Below are positions 1 to 9,870 of a stretch of DNA of 64,000 nucleotides, one piece after another; the first letter of the stretch is position 1; each line of letters starts with the position of its first letter. The position numbers and the translations under genes are program-made. The notes beneath the pieces were generated by a model that worked only from the letters and a program-made list of their open reading frames with translations, was not told the DNA's origin and did no database searches. The DNA is from Argyresthia goedartella (Eukaryota; Arthropoda; Insecta; Lepidoptera; Argyresthiidae), in contig OX463810.1 of assembly GCA_949825045.1 (NCBI GenBank), positions 32,932,201 through 32,996,200 of the forward strand, in the 5' to 3' direction.

Positions 1-2
1 GA

Positions 3-1676
3 GCGGAAATCGAACGATTGCGAAAACATAAACAAATAGAGGCGAAAAGTAACATTTTGAGCTTGAATCCGTTCATTGACGAATTAGGAGTTTTACGAGT
101 TGGTGGGAGGTTGGAGAACGCGAACATAAACAAGGAAAGGAGACACCTAAAAATCATACCACGAGGGAGTCGACTGGCAGAGCTTTTGATAGATGAAGCT
201 CATCAACTAACATTCCACGGAGGTCCACGCCTGACCTCGGCGAATCTCAGGCAGCAGTTCTGGATCCCTGGAGGAAACAACGCAGTGAAGAAACAGTTGC
301 GTAACTGCGTGACTTGCAGAAAAAACAATCCGAGCAAACAAAACCAAATAATGGGAGATTTACCCGCAGCTCGGGTAGAGCCTGCACAACCCTTCTACCA
401 ATGTGGGGTCGACTACACCGGGTTTGTGGAGATAAAGGCGAACAGAACAAGAAACGCAAGGTCACTGAAAGGCTATATCGCCGTGTTCATTTGTATGGTG
501 ACCAAAGCCATTCATCTGGAGTTGGTGTCAGACCTTACCAGCTCAGCATTTCTAGCAGCATTGAGGAGGATGGCCGCCAGGAGAGGAGCCCCCGGCCACC
601 TGTACAGTGATTGTGGCACTAACTTTGTCGGCGCTAACAGAATAATACAGGAAGAGTATGAACAAGTGAAACAAACATTGGATGACAATTTTCGAGGAGT
701 TTTGGAAAACATGAACATAACATGGCACTTTAATGCGCCCGCTTGGCCAAGCGCAGGAGGAATTTGGGAAAGAGCAGTGCGTAGCCTCAAACACCACTTG
801 AAACGTGTAGTCGGACAACAACGCCTAACATTTGAAGAATATTCAACAATATTATCGCAACTCGAAGCTTGCTTGAACTCCCGGCCTTTGTGCGCCCTGA
901 CAGAAGATACGGACGACTTGGATTTCTTAACTCCCGCACACTTCTTAACCGGGAGAGCAGGTGTAACAGTGATAGAAACCAGAGAGGATGCGAGAACAAG
1001 ATGGTTCCTAACAACTCAGATTTTACAACAAATATGGAAGAGATGGAAAGACGAATATCTAACACAACTAACAGCGAGAAATAAGTGGTTACAACCAAAA
1101 AGAAACATCCAAGTAGGCGATTTAGTGACCATTCGAGAAGATAACATGCCTGTCGGAAAATGGGCAATGGGCAGAGTGGTTGAGATACATCCAGGAAGAG
1201 ACGGTTACGTGAGGGTAGTGACATTGAAAACAGAGACTGGATATATCAAACGCCCCGTAGTCAAGCTCAACTTGCTCCCAATACAATCCGAAGAACAAAA
1301 ACAAGATGACAGCGAGAAAAATGCAAAGTACAGCAATAACAACAACCGTCAGCAAACAAACTGTAGCCGCAAGCCGCTCTCCAAACTATTCGCGGTGGTA
1401 ACAGCAATAATATTTTTTGCTTCATTCATATCGGGATCGAGCGCAACATGCAACGTCACAAAACTCAACAACAACCAGTCGCTTTATTTCGACCCGCTCG
1501 CAAAAATGCAACTACTAAGAGATCGATGGACACTCGTGACATACTATGATATGAGTCCATACTGGGCCGGAACACAAACAACAGAAAAACTCTTAAAATA
1601 TCTCGAAAATATGTGTAACAGTCTGGAAATAAACAATAAGTGTAACATGATCATACCTCAACTGAGACATGAATGA
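3..1676 (+). CDS. BEL/Pao polyprotein C-terminus: integrase running into the envelope N-terminal segment (partial)
   Basis: The frame is open to the window edge, so it is the C-terminal part of a Pol polyprotein. Residues are counted from the codon at 18. An HHCC zinc-binding region uses H62, H67, C97 and C100. The DDE core has D132 (GVDYTG), D198 (SDCGTNF) and E251 (GGIWERAVRSLK). About residues 340-420 match the BEL-specific C-terminal domain (LQPKRNIQVGDLVTIRE). After residue 455 the character changes: a hydrophobic stretch like a signal peptide (456-475) and Cys-containing sequence resemble the start of an envelope protein rather than integrase. The frame stops at 1676 and overlaps the next frame by 8 bases. 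Either pol and env are expressed as a fusion with a frame change, or this copy is damaged. Family assignment is firm; expression mode is inference. Confidence 0.88.
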   Translation, partial: AEIERLRKHKQIEAKSNILSLNPFIDELGVLRVGGRLENANINKERRHLKIIPRGSRLAELLIDEAHQLTFHGGPRLTSANLRQQFWIPGGNNAVKKQLRNCVTCRKNNPSKQNQIMGDLPAARVEPAQPFYQCGVDYTGFVEIKANRTRNARSLKGYIAVFICMVTKAIHLELVSDLTSSAFLAALRRMAARRGAPGHLYSDCGTNFVGANRIIQEEYEQVKQTLDDNFRGVLENMNITWHFNAPAWPSAGGIWERAVRSLKHHLKRVVGQQRLTFEEYSTILSQLEACLNSRPLCALTEDTDDLDFLTPAHFLTGRAGVTVIETREDARTRWFLTTQILQQIWKRWKDEYLTQLTARNKWLQPKRNIQVGDLVTIREDNMPVGKWAMGRVVEIHPGRDGYVRVVTLKTETGYIKRPVVKLNLLPIQSEEQKQDDSEKNAKYSNNNNRQQTNCSRKPLSKLFAVVTAIIFFASFISGSSATCNVTKLNNNQSLYFDPLAKMQLLRDRWTLVTYYDMSPYWAGTQTTEKLLKYLENMCNSLEINNKCNMIIPQLRHE

Positions 1677-2568
1677 GTTCAATGAGCTGGAGTACTACGA
1701 CCAGCTTTTGTCAACTCAGCATTTCACGAAGCAAGCGAGACGCCGCCGCCACCGCCGCCGCAGAGGTCTTATCAACGGTGTCGGTTACCTTGCTAATAGC
1801 CTGTTCGGGGTACTAGACGAACATTTCGCAGAACAGTACTCACGCGACATAGCGCTTATTAAGAAAAATCAATCTCATCTAAAGAAATTGTGGATTAATC
1901 AGACGACAGTGTTGGAGTCGGAACATAATCTACTAAAACGAACGGAGGAAATCATGGAAAAACAACATAAAATTATTAATAAACATTTGAACAGTCTTGA
2001 CGCAGCAACAAAAAATATTCTGAAGGAGATTAAGATTGCAGAGAAAGAAAGAGACTTTACATTGACAGCTATTGCAGCGACAAACATACTACAAATCTTA
2101 AGAGAAATACAGAATATGATGCTGGATACCATATCAGACATATTTAAGGGACAGTTTAACCTACATTTATTGACGCCAAAACAACTTCAAGAACAATTAA
2201 ACATAATAACTGGATTATTATCGGCCGAAGTAACATTACCGATTGAAAACATACATACAGACTTTACGAAGCTTTACAAACTTCTAAAAGTTCGAGCAAG
2301 AATGACACAAGATTATTTCATCTTTGAAATCAGAATCCCCCTAGTCAGCAGAGAACAGTATGATCTGTACCACGTCATTCCAGTGCCGCAAGTGCAACAA
2401 TCAAATATGATATCAATCGTGCCGATTTCCGAGTATGTGGCGCTAAACCTACAAAAGGACAGATATATACCCGTAACACAGGAGAATATACAGAAATGCA
2501 TAATCGAAGACAGTTCAACATTCATGTGCAACCTTCAAAACCCTATATACCTACAAGATGAAGTCTGA
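1669..2568 (+). CDS. Envelope-like protein related to baculovirus F / errantivirus Env, truncated
   Basis: The 299-residue frame carries a strongly basic cleavage-type site (residues 24-32, Arg/His only). It is followed at once by a glycine-led hydrophobic segment (33-48) that resembles a fusion peptide, then a long heptad-rich helix (about 55-130). This order matches the F1 subunit of baculovirus F and errantivirus envelope proteins. No C-terminal membrane anchor is present: the frame ends at 2568 about 130 bases before the putative LTR, so the anchor and cytoplasmic tail seem deleted. The N-terminal subunit appears to lie in the upstream frame (about 1380-1676), so the gene is split across two frames. 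A functional envelope from this copy is unlikely. Relationship is inferred from motif order, not alignment. Confidence 0.7.
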   Translation: MNEFNELEYYDQLLSTQHFTKQARRRRHRRRRGLINGVGYLANSLFGVLDEHFAEQYSRDIALIKKNQSHLKKLWINQTTVLESEHNLLKRTEEIMEKQHKIINKHLNSLDAATKNILKEIKIAEKERDFTLTAIAATNILQILREIQNMMLDTISDIFKGQFNLHLLTPKQLQEQLNIITGLLSAEVTLPIENIHTDFTKLYKLLKVRARMTQDYFIFEIRIPLVSREQYDLYHVIPVPQVQQSNMISIVPISEYVALNLQKDRYIPVTQENIQKCIIEDSSTFMCNLQNPIYLQDEV

Positions 2569-4409
2569 TATTGATTTGTGTGTGCAAACATAGAGCAAAT
2601 GTGAAATAAACGTCGCTAAGTGTAAAAATAACTGGGTGTAAAAAAATGCACTAAAAATAAGTAATCGCGAGTGGCCGACTATACAGGCGTCAGCAAAAGG
2701 TGTTCGGTTCCCGAACAATCGATTTTATTATATTCCCCCTCGGAAGACATCTCGTTGATTGTATTACATACCTTATCCCTGTATTCGGAATCTGCTTGGT
2801 GCTAAACAAGCCAAGACATGGCCGTCGAAAATATCCCTTTTTGCGCCTCCTTCTGCTTGATCAAACCACGTTCCCGTCAAGTATGATTGCCATCGAAGGG
2901 CTTGGCGCACTCGAGTTCAATGAACCCCAGCAAAGAACAAAAAAAGTTTGTAACTCATGCGAACGGCAAATACCTAACCTGATTGGATTGGATTTACTTA
3001 TGATTTTCTCGGCGTGAGATTCGGATGAGTGCAATGTTTGTATTTTCGAGGGTAGTTACAATTAGCTACTTATTAATATCACTCCTATATCAAAGGGCGT
3101 GATATTCCTGTCAAATTCAATGTCAGAATCAAACATATCATCATATTGCGAGATTGTGTGAGTTACTAAACATTGCATCACTCGATCTATTCACCATACG
3201 ATAATGCATTGCCGAGATGTTACTAGCTGAATCTTGGAATGATTTTTCCAGTTCACTTGTCCTTGAATTCTTTCTTACTCCCCCGATGTCTTCTCCCCCG
3301 CCTTCTCCTCCTCTCCGGAGACGTGGAAGCGGAACTGCTGAAACGATCACTCCTCTATGATTCACTACGCGGGGCTATTTACCGCGATTTTTACACTGAA
3401 TAACTAACACTATAACCGTAACAAAATTCCAAGAATATTACGAAAAATAACTAGGAATATTTATATCCAAAACGCCAATGACCTGAAAATTGAGCGCGCG
3501 CATTAACGCTGGATTCAATTGCCGCCATTTCTGAAACTTTACGCGCGCAATGTTGCTGAGGTTCAAAACGGATATGACATGTATTTTAGGAGTTTTAAAC
3601 AGGAAGTGAGCTGTTTGGGGCTAATTTCGTCGCACCGGAAAGGAAGTCAAGTATGCTACTCTCAATATTAGGCTTAAAGCCAGGTAACGTCAGGTATAAT
3701 AACACAAATGGTAACAGATTTAAACTAAACTAAACTCTGGTTTCTGAGATGATATTTGTCGTGTTTTGACACAGAGTAAGTAAGGAAAGCAAACAATTTC
3801 ATTCATACATGGGTTTTGACTTTGCGTCTGACAATTAAGGCATTTGCCATAATAAAATCAACACAGTAGATAAGAAAGTTTGCAATCACGCAAAGATATA
3901 TTATGAGGAAGAATGTTTAACTGAAGAAGAAAAACTGTATGCATTTAGTGACAGCTTTGTAATCAAATTATGATTCAGATCAGACTGTAAAAGTGACTGT
4001 GGGAGTGACACATCTTTTTAATTTTTAGGTCTATTCTACAAAATGTGACTTCGGTACATTACTTTTTTTCCACTTTAAGGTAAGCAGTATTGTGATGAAT
4101 ATGCAGCAATGTATATTTTCTTCCGATCTGTGCCGATAAAAGCCGAGAAGTGTCGAACAGTGCATAAATAATAGTCGTATTGTACCTAACAAGTATAAAA
4201 AGTTAGGTTCCCAGTCTAATAGACAGATATCTACTGAGCATGCAGTGACAAGTCTTTTATTCTGTCTCCCGTCGGTTGGTCGCCACTCAGTCGGCAAAAC
4301 CTCAACATTTTGACCGCCATACATCAAACACAAAAAGTGTCACTCGCACGTTAACCATATTTTTCATGCTCTGCAAAATACAACGTAATTCATAGAAGAT
4401 AAGGGCTCT
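2569..4409. other. Non-coding; possible BEL 3' LTR at its left end
   Basis: The left end (from 2701) may be LTR. A polypyrimidine and CTCCCCCG-rich patch lies at 3280-3320. I see no conserved frame, exon or repeat shared with the rest of the window. Short frames here lack domain character. Confidence 0.4.
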
Positions 4410-4663
4410 TTAACCCATTATGACCTGAATTATTTAAGAGTTAAAAATAGACATTTTTATTGGTTTTGAAGGCTCCCAGTTTTTTTTAGTTTTTTACTTT
4501 TGGAAAAAGCAATGGGTATGGCACCGCTAGGCCAAGGCAAGACTTAACTCTCTATTAGATACGTGTTAACTTTTTATTAGCCAACAATTTTTATCCTATA
4601 TTTCTAAAATAATGAAGATCTAAAATAACGTACGAATAAATAAATAAAAAAACAGCATTTATT

Positions 4664-7203
4664 TTATAAATGTTTGTAAATAGTACACACACCTTTTAAG
4701 TTTAACATGCGATCGTGGTATTGACAATTGCAAGATGCACAGAGCCCTACGTCACATTTTTTGCATTGCAGTTTTGTCTGACTCTTGCACATCTCCATAG
4801 CACATTTGCGACGGGATTCGCTGGGAACTAACAAGTGATTCCGACCATCATAGCGAATATCATCAGTGACCCTATTGCCTGTCATAGAATTCTTAGAAGC
4901 TGAAGGACAGCCGCCGCCCCGCGGTAAATTTTTGAACTGCGGAAGGCAAGTCTGTACGATTTCTCGTCGGAAAGCAAGCTGGGTGAGGGTACTGCCAACC
5001 CGTCTTGAAAATACCCAGGCATTACATATAGCCGCATCAATTAGATATGTAAGGATCGGCCACCACCATTTCTTGCCTCTGATTCCGATGCGATAAGTAT
5101 TTATAATTTGATCCATTCGATCCGTGCCACCTATATGTTCATTGTATTCTTTTCGACTAAAGTAACGACTAATGGTTCATATTGGTTCTTCTCCATGTAA
5201 AGTCGATATTGCTGTTACAATAGCATTGTCTTTCCAGCGGATAACGATGACATCTTCCTCCTTGCTTTCCAGCGGATAACGATGATATCTTCCTCCTTGT
5301 TTCCAGCGGAAAACGATGACATCTTCCTCCTTGCTTTCCAGCGGATAACGATGATATCTCCCTCTTTGTTTCCAGCGGATAACGATGACATCTTCCTCCT
5401 TGCTTTCCAGCGGATAACGATGATATCTTCCTCCTTGTTTCCAGCGGATAACGATGATATCTTCCTCCTTGTTTCCAGCTGAAAACGATGACATCTTCCT
5501 CCTTGCTTTCCAGCGGATAACGATGATATCTTCCTCTTTGTTTCCAGCGGATAACGATGACATCTTCCTCCTTGCTTTCCAGCGGATAACGATGATATCT
5601 TCCTCCTTGTTTCCAGCGGATAACGATGACATCTTCCTCCTTGCTTTCCAGCGGATAACGATGACATCTTCCTCCTTGCTTTCCAGTGGATAACGATGAT
5701 ATCTTCCTCCTTGTTTTCCAGCGGATAACGATGATATCTTCCTCCTTTTTTTCCAGCGGATAACGATGATATCTTCCTCCTTGCTTTTTGTATGGATGTG
5801 CGTGCCATGTATTTTTGTCCGTCAGTGGAATAATATTAGGAATGCGGTTCTCACGAACTGTTCATGTCTCTTCATATCCGCGGATTTTCAAATGAGTCAG
5901 GAGCTGAAAATGAGACGATGCCGCTTTACCAAACATTCTGTCGTATTCAGGGTTCTGCTCTTCACTCTTTCCTTGATATATCTCAAAATCGACAAAGTAC
6001 CCGTGATAGATAAAAGATAGGGCGTGTTAAGACACCAGTTTTTAAACCAAAAACGAATAGGTTTGCCATGGATACACTGCTTACAACCATGTTTACCAAA
6101 ATACTGGATCATTGACTGGCCATAGTTTAGCGTAGCAGAAGGAACGTAATTTGCTTGGAAGTTCTTTTTTATAATGTTGATCAGCGGTCTTAGTTTCCAC
6201 ATCTTGTCCGTGGCATCCATTCCATTGTTGTCTGCACAATGTATGAATCGCATAATTGTCATAAATCTGTCTCGACGCATAGTATTATATACCATAAAAT
6301 TTCTCGTACCTTCAGCCTGGTCCCAGTAATTTCTCTTAGAGGTAACGGTATTATATCCCGACAGTATAAGAATTGCAATAATAGCTTTCACGTCTTCGGT
6401 AGATATTTTCGGATCGGTGCAATTAAAAAAAGCTGCATTCTTTTGTGACTGGTCTACCAAAAGTTTGTAGACACTTTCTTCCAAAAATAAGTTCAGAATC
6501 TCAGGGTGATTTTGCTCGAAGAGAACTAAAATGTTCTTCAGGAAACATGGTTGGCTCCTGAACTAAATCCTCATCAATCCATCTTCGTGACGCGTTACTC
6601 TTTTATGATTTTATCGTCTGCTTCGGAAACTTCGAATTACTTGAAGAATTGTCAAGTTGATTAGGGCGCGTTTGACTTTTGCGACCTTCTGCAAGACTTC
6701 GACTGCCTCTTCCGCGACGTGAAGAAGAGCGGCCTCGTGAAATACGCAGGCAACGTCCGATATGACCCGGCTTCAGGTTGTATATTTGGTACCATCCGTG
6801 CATTTCCGCGACTAGTGCAGCGTGATGAACGTGGTGACAGAGACGTAGACGCCAGCAGCACTTCGCTCCCAGCATTGAGTTGCCGACCTGTCAGGTTATT
6901 TATGAAACCACCCCCTACTTCGTCGCCAGAATCTTGATCAGAGTGGATTGCAGGTTCTGGAGGTTCAATGTATAGCAACCGCGGCTCAATTTCCTCATCT
7001 TCTTCAAACAGGGCTTGTGCCTCATGGAGTGTGCAACCCCTATCAAGACAAGAAAATACTGTTAACTCACTTGAGTATTGCGGCAAGTGGCGAGGGGTGA
7101 TGCCACAGCCACTGTTGACGCTAATTCCTACATTTGTTGTCGCTGTTCGCCGCGCCGCAATTCCCGGTCGCAGGTAGCTGTTGCCTTGCGGATATACCGT
7201 CAT
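4664..7203 (-). pseudogene. piggyBac transposase pseudogene with internal minisatellite expansion
   Basis: The N-terminal part (7203-6661) has the acidic PiggyBac start with IEPPEP and DSGDE. A frameshift leads to 6484-5897, where the segment around QYFGKHGCKQ and GKPIRF matches the first catalytic block, but the catalytic Asp position reads Gly (YGQSM in place of a DESM-type motif). The block holding the second catalytic Asp (the DNFFTS region) is missing. The reading then enters a tandem array (5223-5790), emerges as VIRWKDNAIVT, meets an in-frame TGA at 5177-5179, and continues in the same frame through GGTDRMDQ (third and fourth Asp), RGKKWWWP and a Cys-rich zinc finger ending at 4664. 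The gene is clearly dead: one catalytic residue lost, a catalytic block deleted, a frameshift, a stop and an array insertion. Confidence 0.85.
5223..5790. repeat. 34/35-bp minisatellite derived from transposase codons (69-bp higher-order unit)
   Basis: The units read TTCCAGCGGATAACGATGA followed by (C/T)ATCTTCCTCCTTG(C/T), in 34- and 35-bp versions over much of the array. A 34+35 pair is 69 bp, or 23 codons, so long frames stay open on both strands. On the minus strand each unit encodes a version of EED(V/I)IVIRWK. That is the sequence expected just before WKDNAIVT in the piggyBac transposase, so the repeat grew out of the gene that contains it. About 16 units are visible. Confidence 0.9.
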
Positions 7204-7304
7204 GCAGAAGACTTTTGAAAACCTTTAAATAGTGTTTAAACACAATAAAAAACGGCTTCCTCTCGGCAAAAGAATTTTCCTTAAATTATCAGTTGTGCTC
7301 ACGT

Positions 7305-7465
7305 CACGTGTGTCACGCCTTTTCCCATACGGGGTGGCAGAGGCATAATTGTGCCCACTTTGAGTCAGTTATTCAATACGTGACGTGCGTGACGGGGGGC
7401 TAGCCCATCGCCGCAGCTATGGAGTAATGAAGGTTTCCTCACGAAGTTTTTCCATCACCGTTAGA
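7305..7465. repeat. Dispersed Repeat G, copy 1
   Basis: It contains CCTTTTCCCATACGGGG-type sequence, then GCTAGCCCATCGCCGCAGCTA and GGTTTCCTCACGA, then CATCACCGTT. A second copy lies at 30500-30640 with the same order. Short GTGACG/CGTCAC inverted motifs flank the middle. The family is not identified. Confidence 0.6.
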
Positions 7466-7504
7466 ACGTCCGTATAATGTACTAAAGATAAATTAATTAT
7501 CTCA

Positions 7505-7582
7505 TTGGTACATGGTCAGGAATTGAACCTGCATCTCCTGTGTGAGAAGCAATCGTGAAACCCATTAGACCACGGAGTTCTT
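7505..7582 (-). repeat. tRNA-derived SINE head fragment
   Basis: Read on the minus strand it has an A-box match (TGGTCTAATGG) and a B-box match (GGTTCAATTCC) at tRNA-like spacing. The sequence outside the boxes does not form a matched 7-bp acceptor stem, so it is probably a tRNA-derived SINE head and not a functional tRNA gene. Confidence 0.5.
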
Positions 7583-7932
7583 TATTTATTTACTATTAAT
7601 GTTATTTTGCACATCGTCACAGAAACATTCCAAATCGCTGCACCAATTGCATAGACATATCAATTCATGTACATAAAAATAGGCAACAAAATAAACTACA
7701 TTATTAACACACATAGATAATAACTATAGACAATAAGAATAATAATATTAATAATTGCAATAATTTGTCATTATCAATTCAAAGCAGCACTATCATGCAT
7801 TCATCTCGCAGAACCTGGCGCACTGTATATCTGCAACCCATATTTGAACGAACATTCTTTAGCTGTTCGGGAGCGATGACCTTAAGACCTAATATAAGAA
7901 AGATTCGTGTTCAATTAATTGTGTCTCCGCAG
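7583..7932. other. Intron sequence upstream of the first Tap42 exon in the window
   Basis: This stretch is AT-rich and ends in the splice acceptor TGTCTCCGCAG at 7922-7932. I see no further exon or repeat. Confidence 0.4.
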
Positions 7933-8092
7933 ACCCGAAGCCCAGCAAGGTGGAGCGCACGCGCTCGGCCCCGCTGAAGCCCGTCATCATCACACGTGAC
8001 GCGATGCAGAAGGCGGTGTACGGGCTCGGCTACCCGGCGCTGCCCACGCTCACCATCGAAGAGTTCTACGACCAGCGAGTCAGGGAGGGCAC
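7933..8092 (+). CDS. Tap42: IGBP1/Tap42 homologue, internal coding exon
   Basis: The exon encodes a segment with PVIITRDAMQ, GLGYPALPT and IEEFYDQRVREG, which matches the conserved C-terminal part of IGBP1 (alpha4, Drosophila Tap42). That protein binds and stabilises catalytic subunits of PP2A-type phosphatases and acts in TOR-linked signalling. The acceptor is CCGCAG at 7927-7932 and the donor is GTGAGT at 8093. The exon begins with two bases of a split codon and ends with two bases (AC) of a Thr codon completed by the next exon. It is far more GC-rich than the intron around it. Reading through the donor would give an immediate stop (ACG TGA). Earlier exons are not in the window. Confidence 0.82.
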
Positions 8093-8395
8093 GTGAGTCT
8101 AACTTAACCTCATCAACCTAACCTAACCCTAATATCTTCATCACTCACCAATACTCACCATCGAAGAGTTCTACGACCAGCGAGTCAGGAAGGGCACGTA
8201 AGTCTAACTTAAGCTCATCAACCTAACCTAACCCAAATATCTTCATCACTCACCATCGAAGAGTTCTACGACCAGCGAGTCAGCAAGGGCACGTAAGTCT
8301 AACTTAAGCTCATCAACCTAACCTAACACTAATATTTTCATCACTCACCATCGAAGAGTTCTACGACCAGCGATTCAGGGAGGGCACGTGAGTCG
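8051..8395 (+). repeat. Tandem array of the Tap42 exon end plus splice donor plus intron start
   Basis: Copies of CACCATCGAAGAGTTCTACG start at 8051 (the real exon end), 8156, 8251 and 8346, giving steps of 105, 95 and 95 bases. Each copy carries the last 42 exon bases, a donor (GTGAGT or GTAAGT) and about 50-60 bases of intron rich in CTAACCTAACC. Degenerate copies continue near 9270 and 9418 after a LINE insertion. The unit joins where exon and intron share CTCACCA, which suggests duplication through microhomology. Confidence 0.9.
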
Positions 8396-8449
8396 CCAGC
8401 AGACAACTAAACAACTAACCTAAACTTATCTAACCTAACCTAATGTGTC

Positions 8450-9223
8450 AAAGTACTTTACTACTGTAGATATTTACATGTACTTAGCAAACGTCATTTT
8501 TTGCCTCTTCTCTACATTCCAGTGGTCCTGTGGAAAAGAAGGGCGTAGAAGTCCCACAGGTTGATTTTTAGATCTCTTAAAAATACTTAACTAATACAAA
8601 TATGAAAAATTTAATTATTATGATTAATAAGGGCAACAAATATAATGACCACCAAAATATTTTTTTTCCTACCCAAAATGGCTAAATGACCACCAAAAGT
8701 TGCAGAAAATATCAGGGCAAAATACTGCGGTAGCTTAGGTGAAGGGTAAAGGGGGTGAGCGAAGAGAAGTAGAAGAAGAAGAGAAGTTATATGCAAATAA
8801 ATGAATATGAATATAAATATGAAGCCCCCTTTATCCTTCGTGTTAGGTTGAACATGTAAGAACAACAAAACATACTTAAAACATAAACTTAAGTACACAA
8901 AACATAAAAAGAAGTTTGGTGATCATTTATCCAAACACAATTTGGTGGACATCCATCCATTTTGGCAGTCATTTCGAATTTATTGGTGGTAAATTTTCGA
9001 ATTTTTTGGTAATCGTTTAAACACAAGCCATTAATAAGCAGGAATAAATAATTACAAAATTATTAACATTAATTACAAAATATTACAAGGTCTGTATTGA
9101 GCTAGATTAACCCTATACAGTCCCGTAATTTAAGTAATCTTGAACATTGTAATATCCCTTTTTCAATAAAGTCGCTTTAGAATGCCTTTTAAATTGCTAA
9201 AATGACAATTTCAAAATCTCCAG
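8450..9223 (-). mobile_element. LINE 3'-end fragment inserted in the exon-derived array (itself interrupted by MITE-A)
   Basis: The sequence matches the 3' region of the LINE at 18600-22015: the ACTGTAGATATTTAC start, AAGAAGGGCGTAGAA, GATTTTTAGATCTCTT, and later CAGTCCCGTAATTTAAGTAATCTTGAACA. ATGTGTC occurs on both sides (8443-8449 and 9224-9230), a plausible target duplication. Confidence 0.75.
8632..9029. mobile_element. MITE-A copy 1, with 9-bp target duplication
   Basis: The element starts GGCAACAAATATAATGACC, ends TTTAAACACAAGCC, and is flanked by ATTAATAAG at 8623-8631 and 9030-9038. The LINE copy at 52690-52870 gives the uninterrupted empty site (GATTAATAAGCAGG). Inside are repeated ATGACCACCAAAA motifs on the left and inverted forms (TTTGGTGATCAT) on the right, around a core with ATACTGCGGTAGCTTAGG. 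The 9-bp duplication and GG/CC ends suggest a Merlin- or MULE-type origin, but no transposase shows which. Confidence 0.85.
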
Positions 9224-9269
9224 ATGTGTCCTTATCTAACCTAACATCACCTCTAATATCTTCATCACT

Positions 9270-9475
9270 CTCCATCGAAGAGTTCTACGACCAGCAAGTC
9301 ACGGAGGGCACGTGAGTCGCCAGCAGACAACTAATCAACAACTAACCGAACCTCATCTAACCTAACCTAATCTCATGTAATCTAATCTAAACTAACTTTT
9401 AAATATCTTCATCACTCCCCATAGAGGAGTAATACGACACTAGCGAGTCATGGAGGGCATGTGAGGAATGTATTT
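9270..9475 (+). repeat. Degenerate distal copies of the Tap42 exon-donor repeat
   Basis: Two further copies follow the LINE insertion, near 9270 (TCCATCGAAGAGTTCTACGA) and 9418 (CCATAGAGGAGTAATACGAC). Both keep a GTGAG donor-like end but have diverged more than the proximal copies. Confidence 0.75.
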
Positions 9476-9750
9476 TTTTTATGCAAATACATCTTGTTAA
9501 TATCTTCAAACAAAAAGAAGACAGAGAAAACCCTTCCTGTTCCTGCGGCGCCTTTCAGAACCCAACTCACGAACGGCTGGTGAGGATGGACTGCAGAAGG
9601 ATAAGAGGCTGTGCATTATTATTCTCCGGCAGAGCATTTGCAACAAAGATACTTGTTGATGCGTTGATTTTGAGACCAAACGATAAATAAATCTTCAATC
9701 AGTCAACCGATTAGGTCACTCTGTATAATGCGATGGGTGTCTATTCCCAG

Positions 9751-9832
9751 GTTTCCCGGCCCCTGCAGTATCCCCAACCAGACCATACAGCATGCTGATC
9801 TGGACTCGGACGATGAGGAACAAGCACGCAAG
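9751..9832 (+). CDS. Tap42: IGBP1/Tap42 homologue, internal coding exon
   Basis: This exon follows the acceptor CTATTCCCAG (9741-9750) and precedes the donor GTGAGA at 9833. Its first base completes the Thr codon opened by the previous exon. The next 27 codons read FPGPCSIPNQ and then LDSDDEEQARK. An acidic linker at this place, before the terminal WKD/YKD motif, is characteristic of IGBP1. Phase is preserved with both neighbouring exons. Confidence 0.75.
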
Positions 9833-9870
9833 GTGAGAGACGAGGAGGGTGCCACAAGAATGAATGCACA

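Larger units (their letters stand above)
1..2700 (+). mobile_element. BEL/Pao-type LTR retroelement with envelope gene, 3' portion
   Basis: This is the distal part of a BEL/Pao retroelement whose gag, protease, reverse transcriptase and RNase H would lie left of the window. It holds an integrase frame followed by a partly overlapping envelope-like frame. Position 2701 begins TGTTCGG directly after a short purine run (AAAAGG), which would fit a polypurine tract and the start of a 3' LTR. I cannot confirm the LTR because the 5' copy is outside the window. The envelope gene implies descent from an endogenous-retrovirus-like insect element. Confidence 0.8.
4410..7260 (-). mobile_element. Decayed piggyBac element
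   Basis: Recognisable piggyBac transposase segments run on the minus strand from about 7203 down to 4664. TTAA at 4410-4413 followed by CCCATTATGACC could be the 3' terminus of the element. I find no matching GGG-TTAA end beyond 7203, where Repeat G begins near 7300, so the 5' end seems lost or unrecognisable. Confidence 0.7.

Noticed and set aside
5223..5790. CRISPR-like array
   Set aside because: The units are contiguous tandem repeats without unique spacers, in a eukaryotic transposase pseudogene.
5215..5808. Long minus-strand frames with repeated SAGNKEED and RWKARRK units as a novel repeat protein
   Set aside because: They are translations of the minisatellite in shifted frames; period 69 keeps any frame open, and the array interrupts a transposase pseudogene.
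7505..7582. A functional tRNA gene
   Set aside because: A and B boxes are present but no matched acceptor stem can be formed, so it fits a SINE head better.
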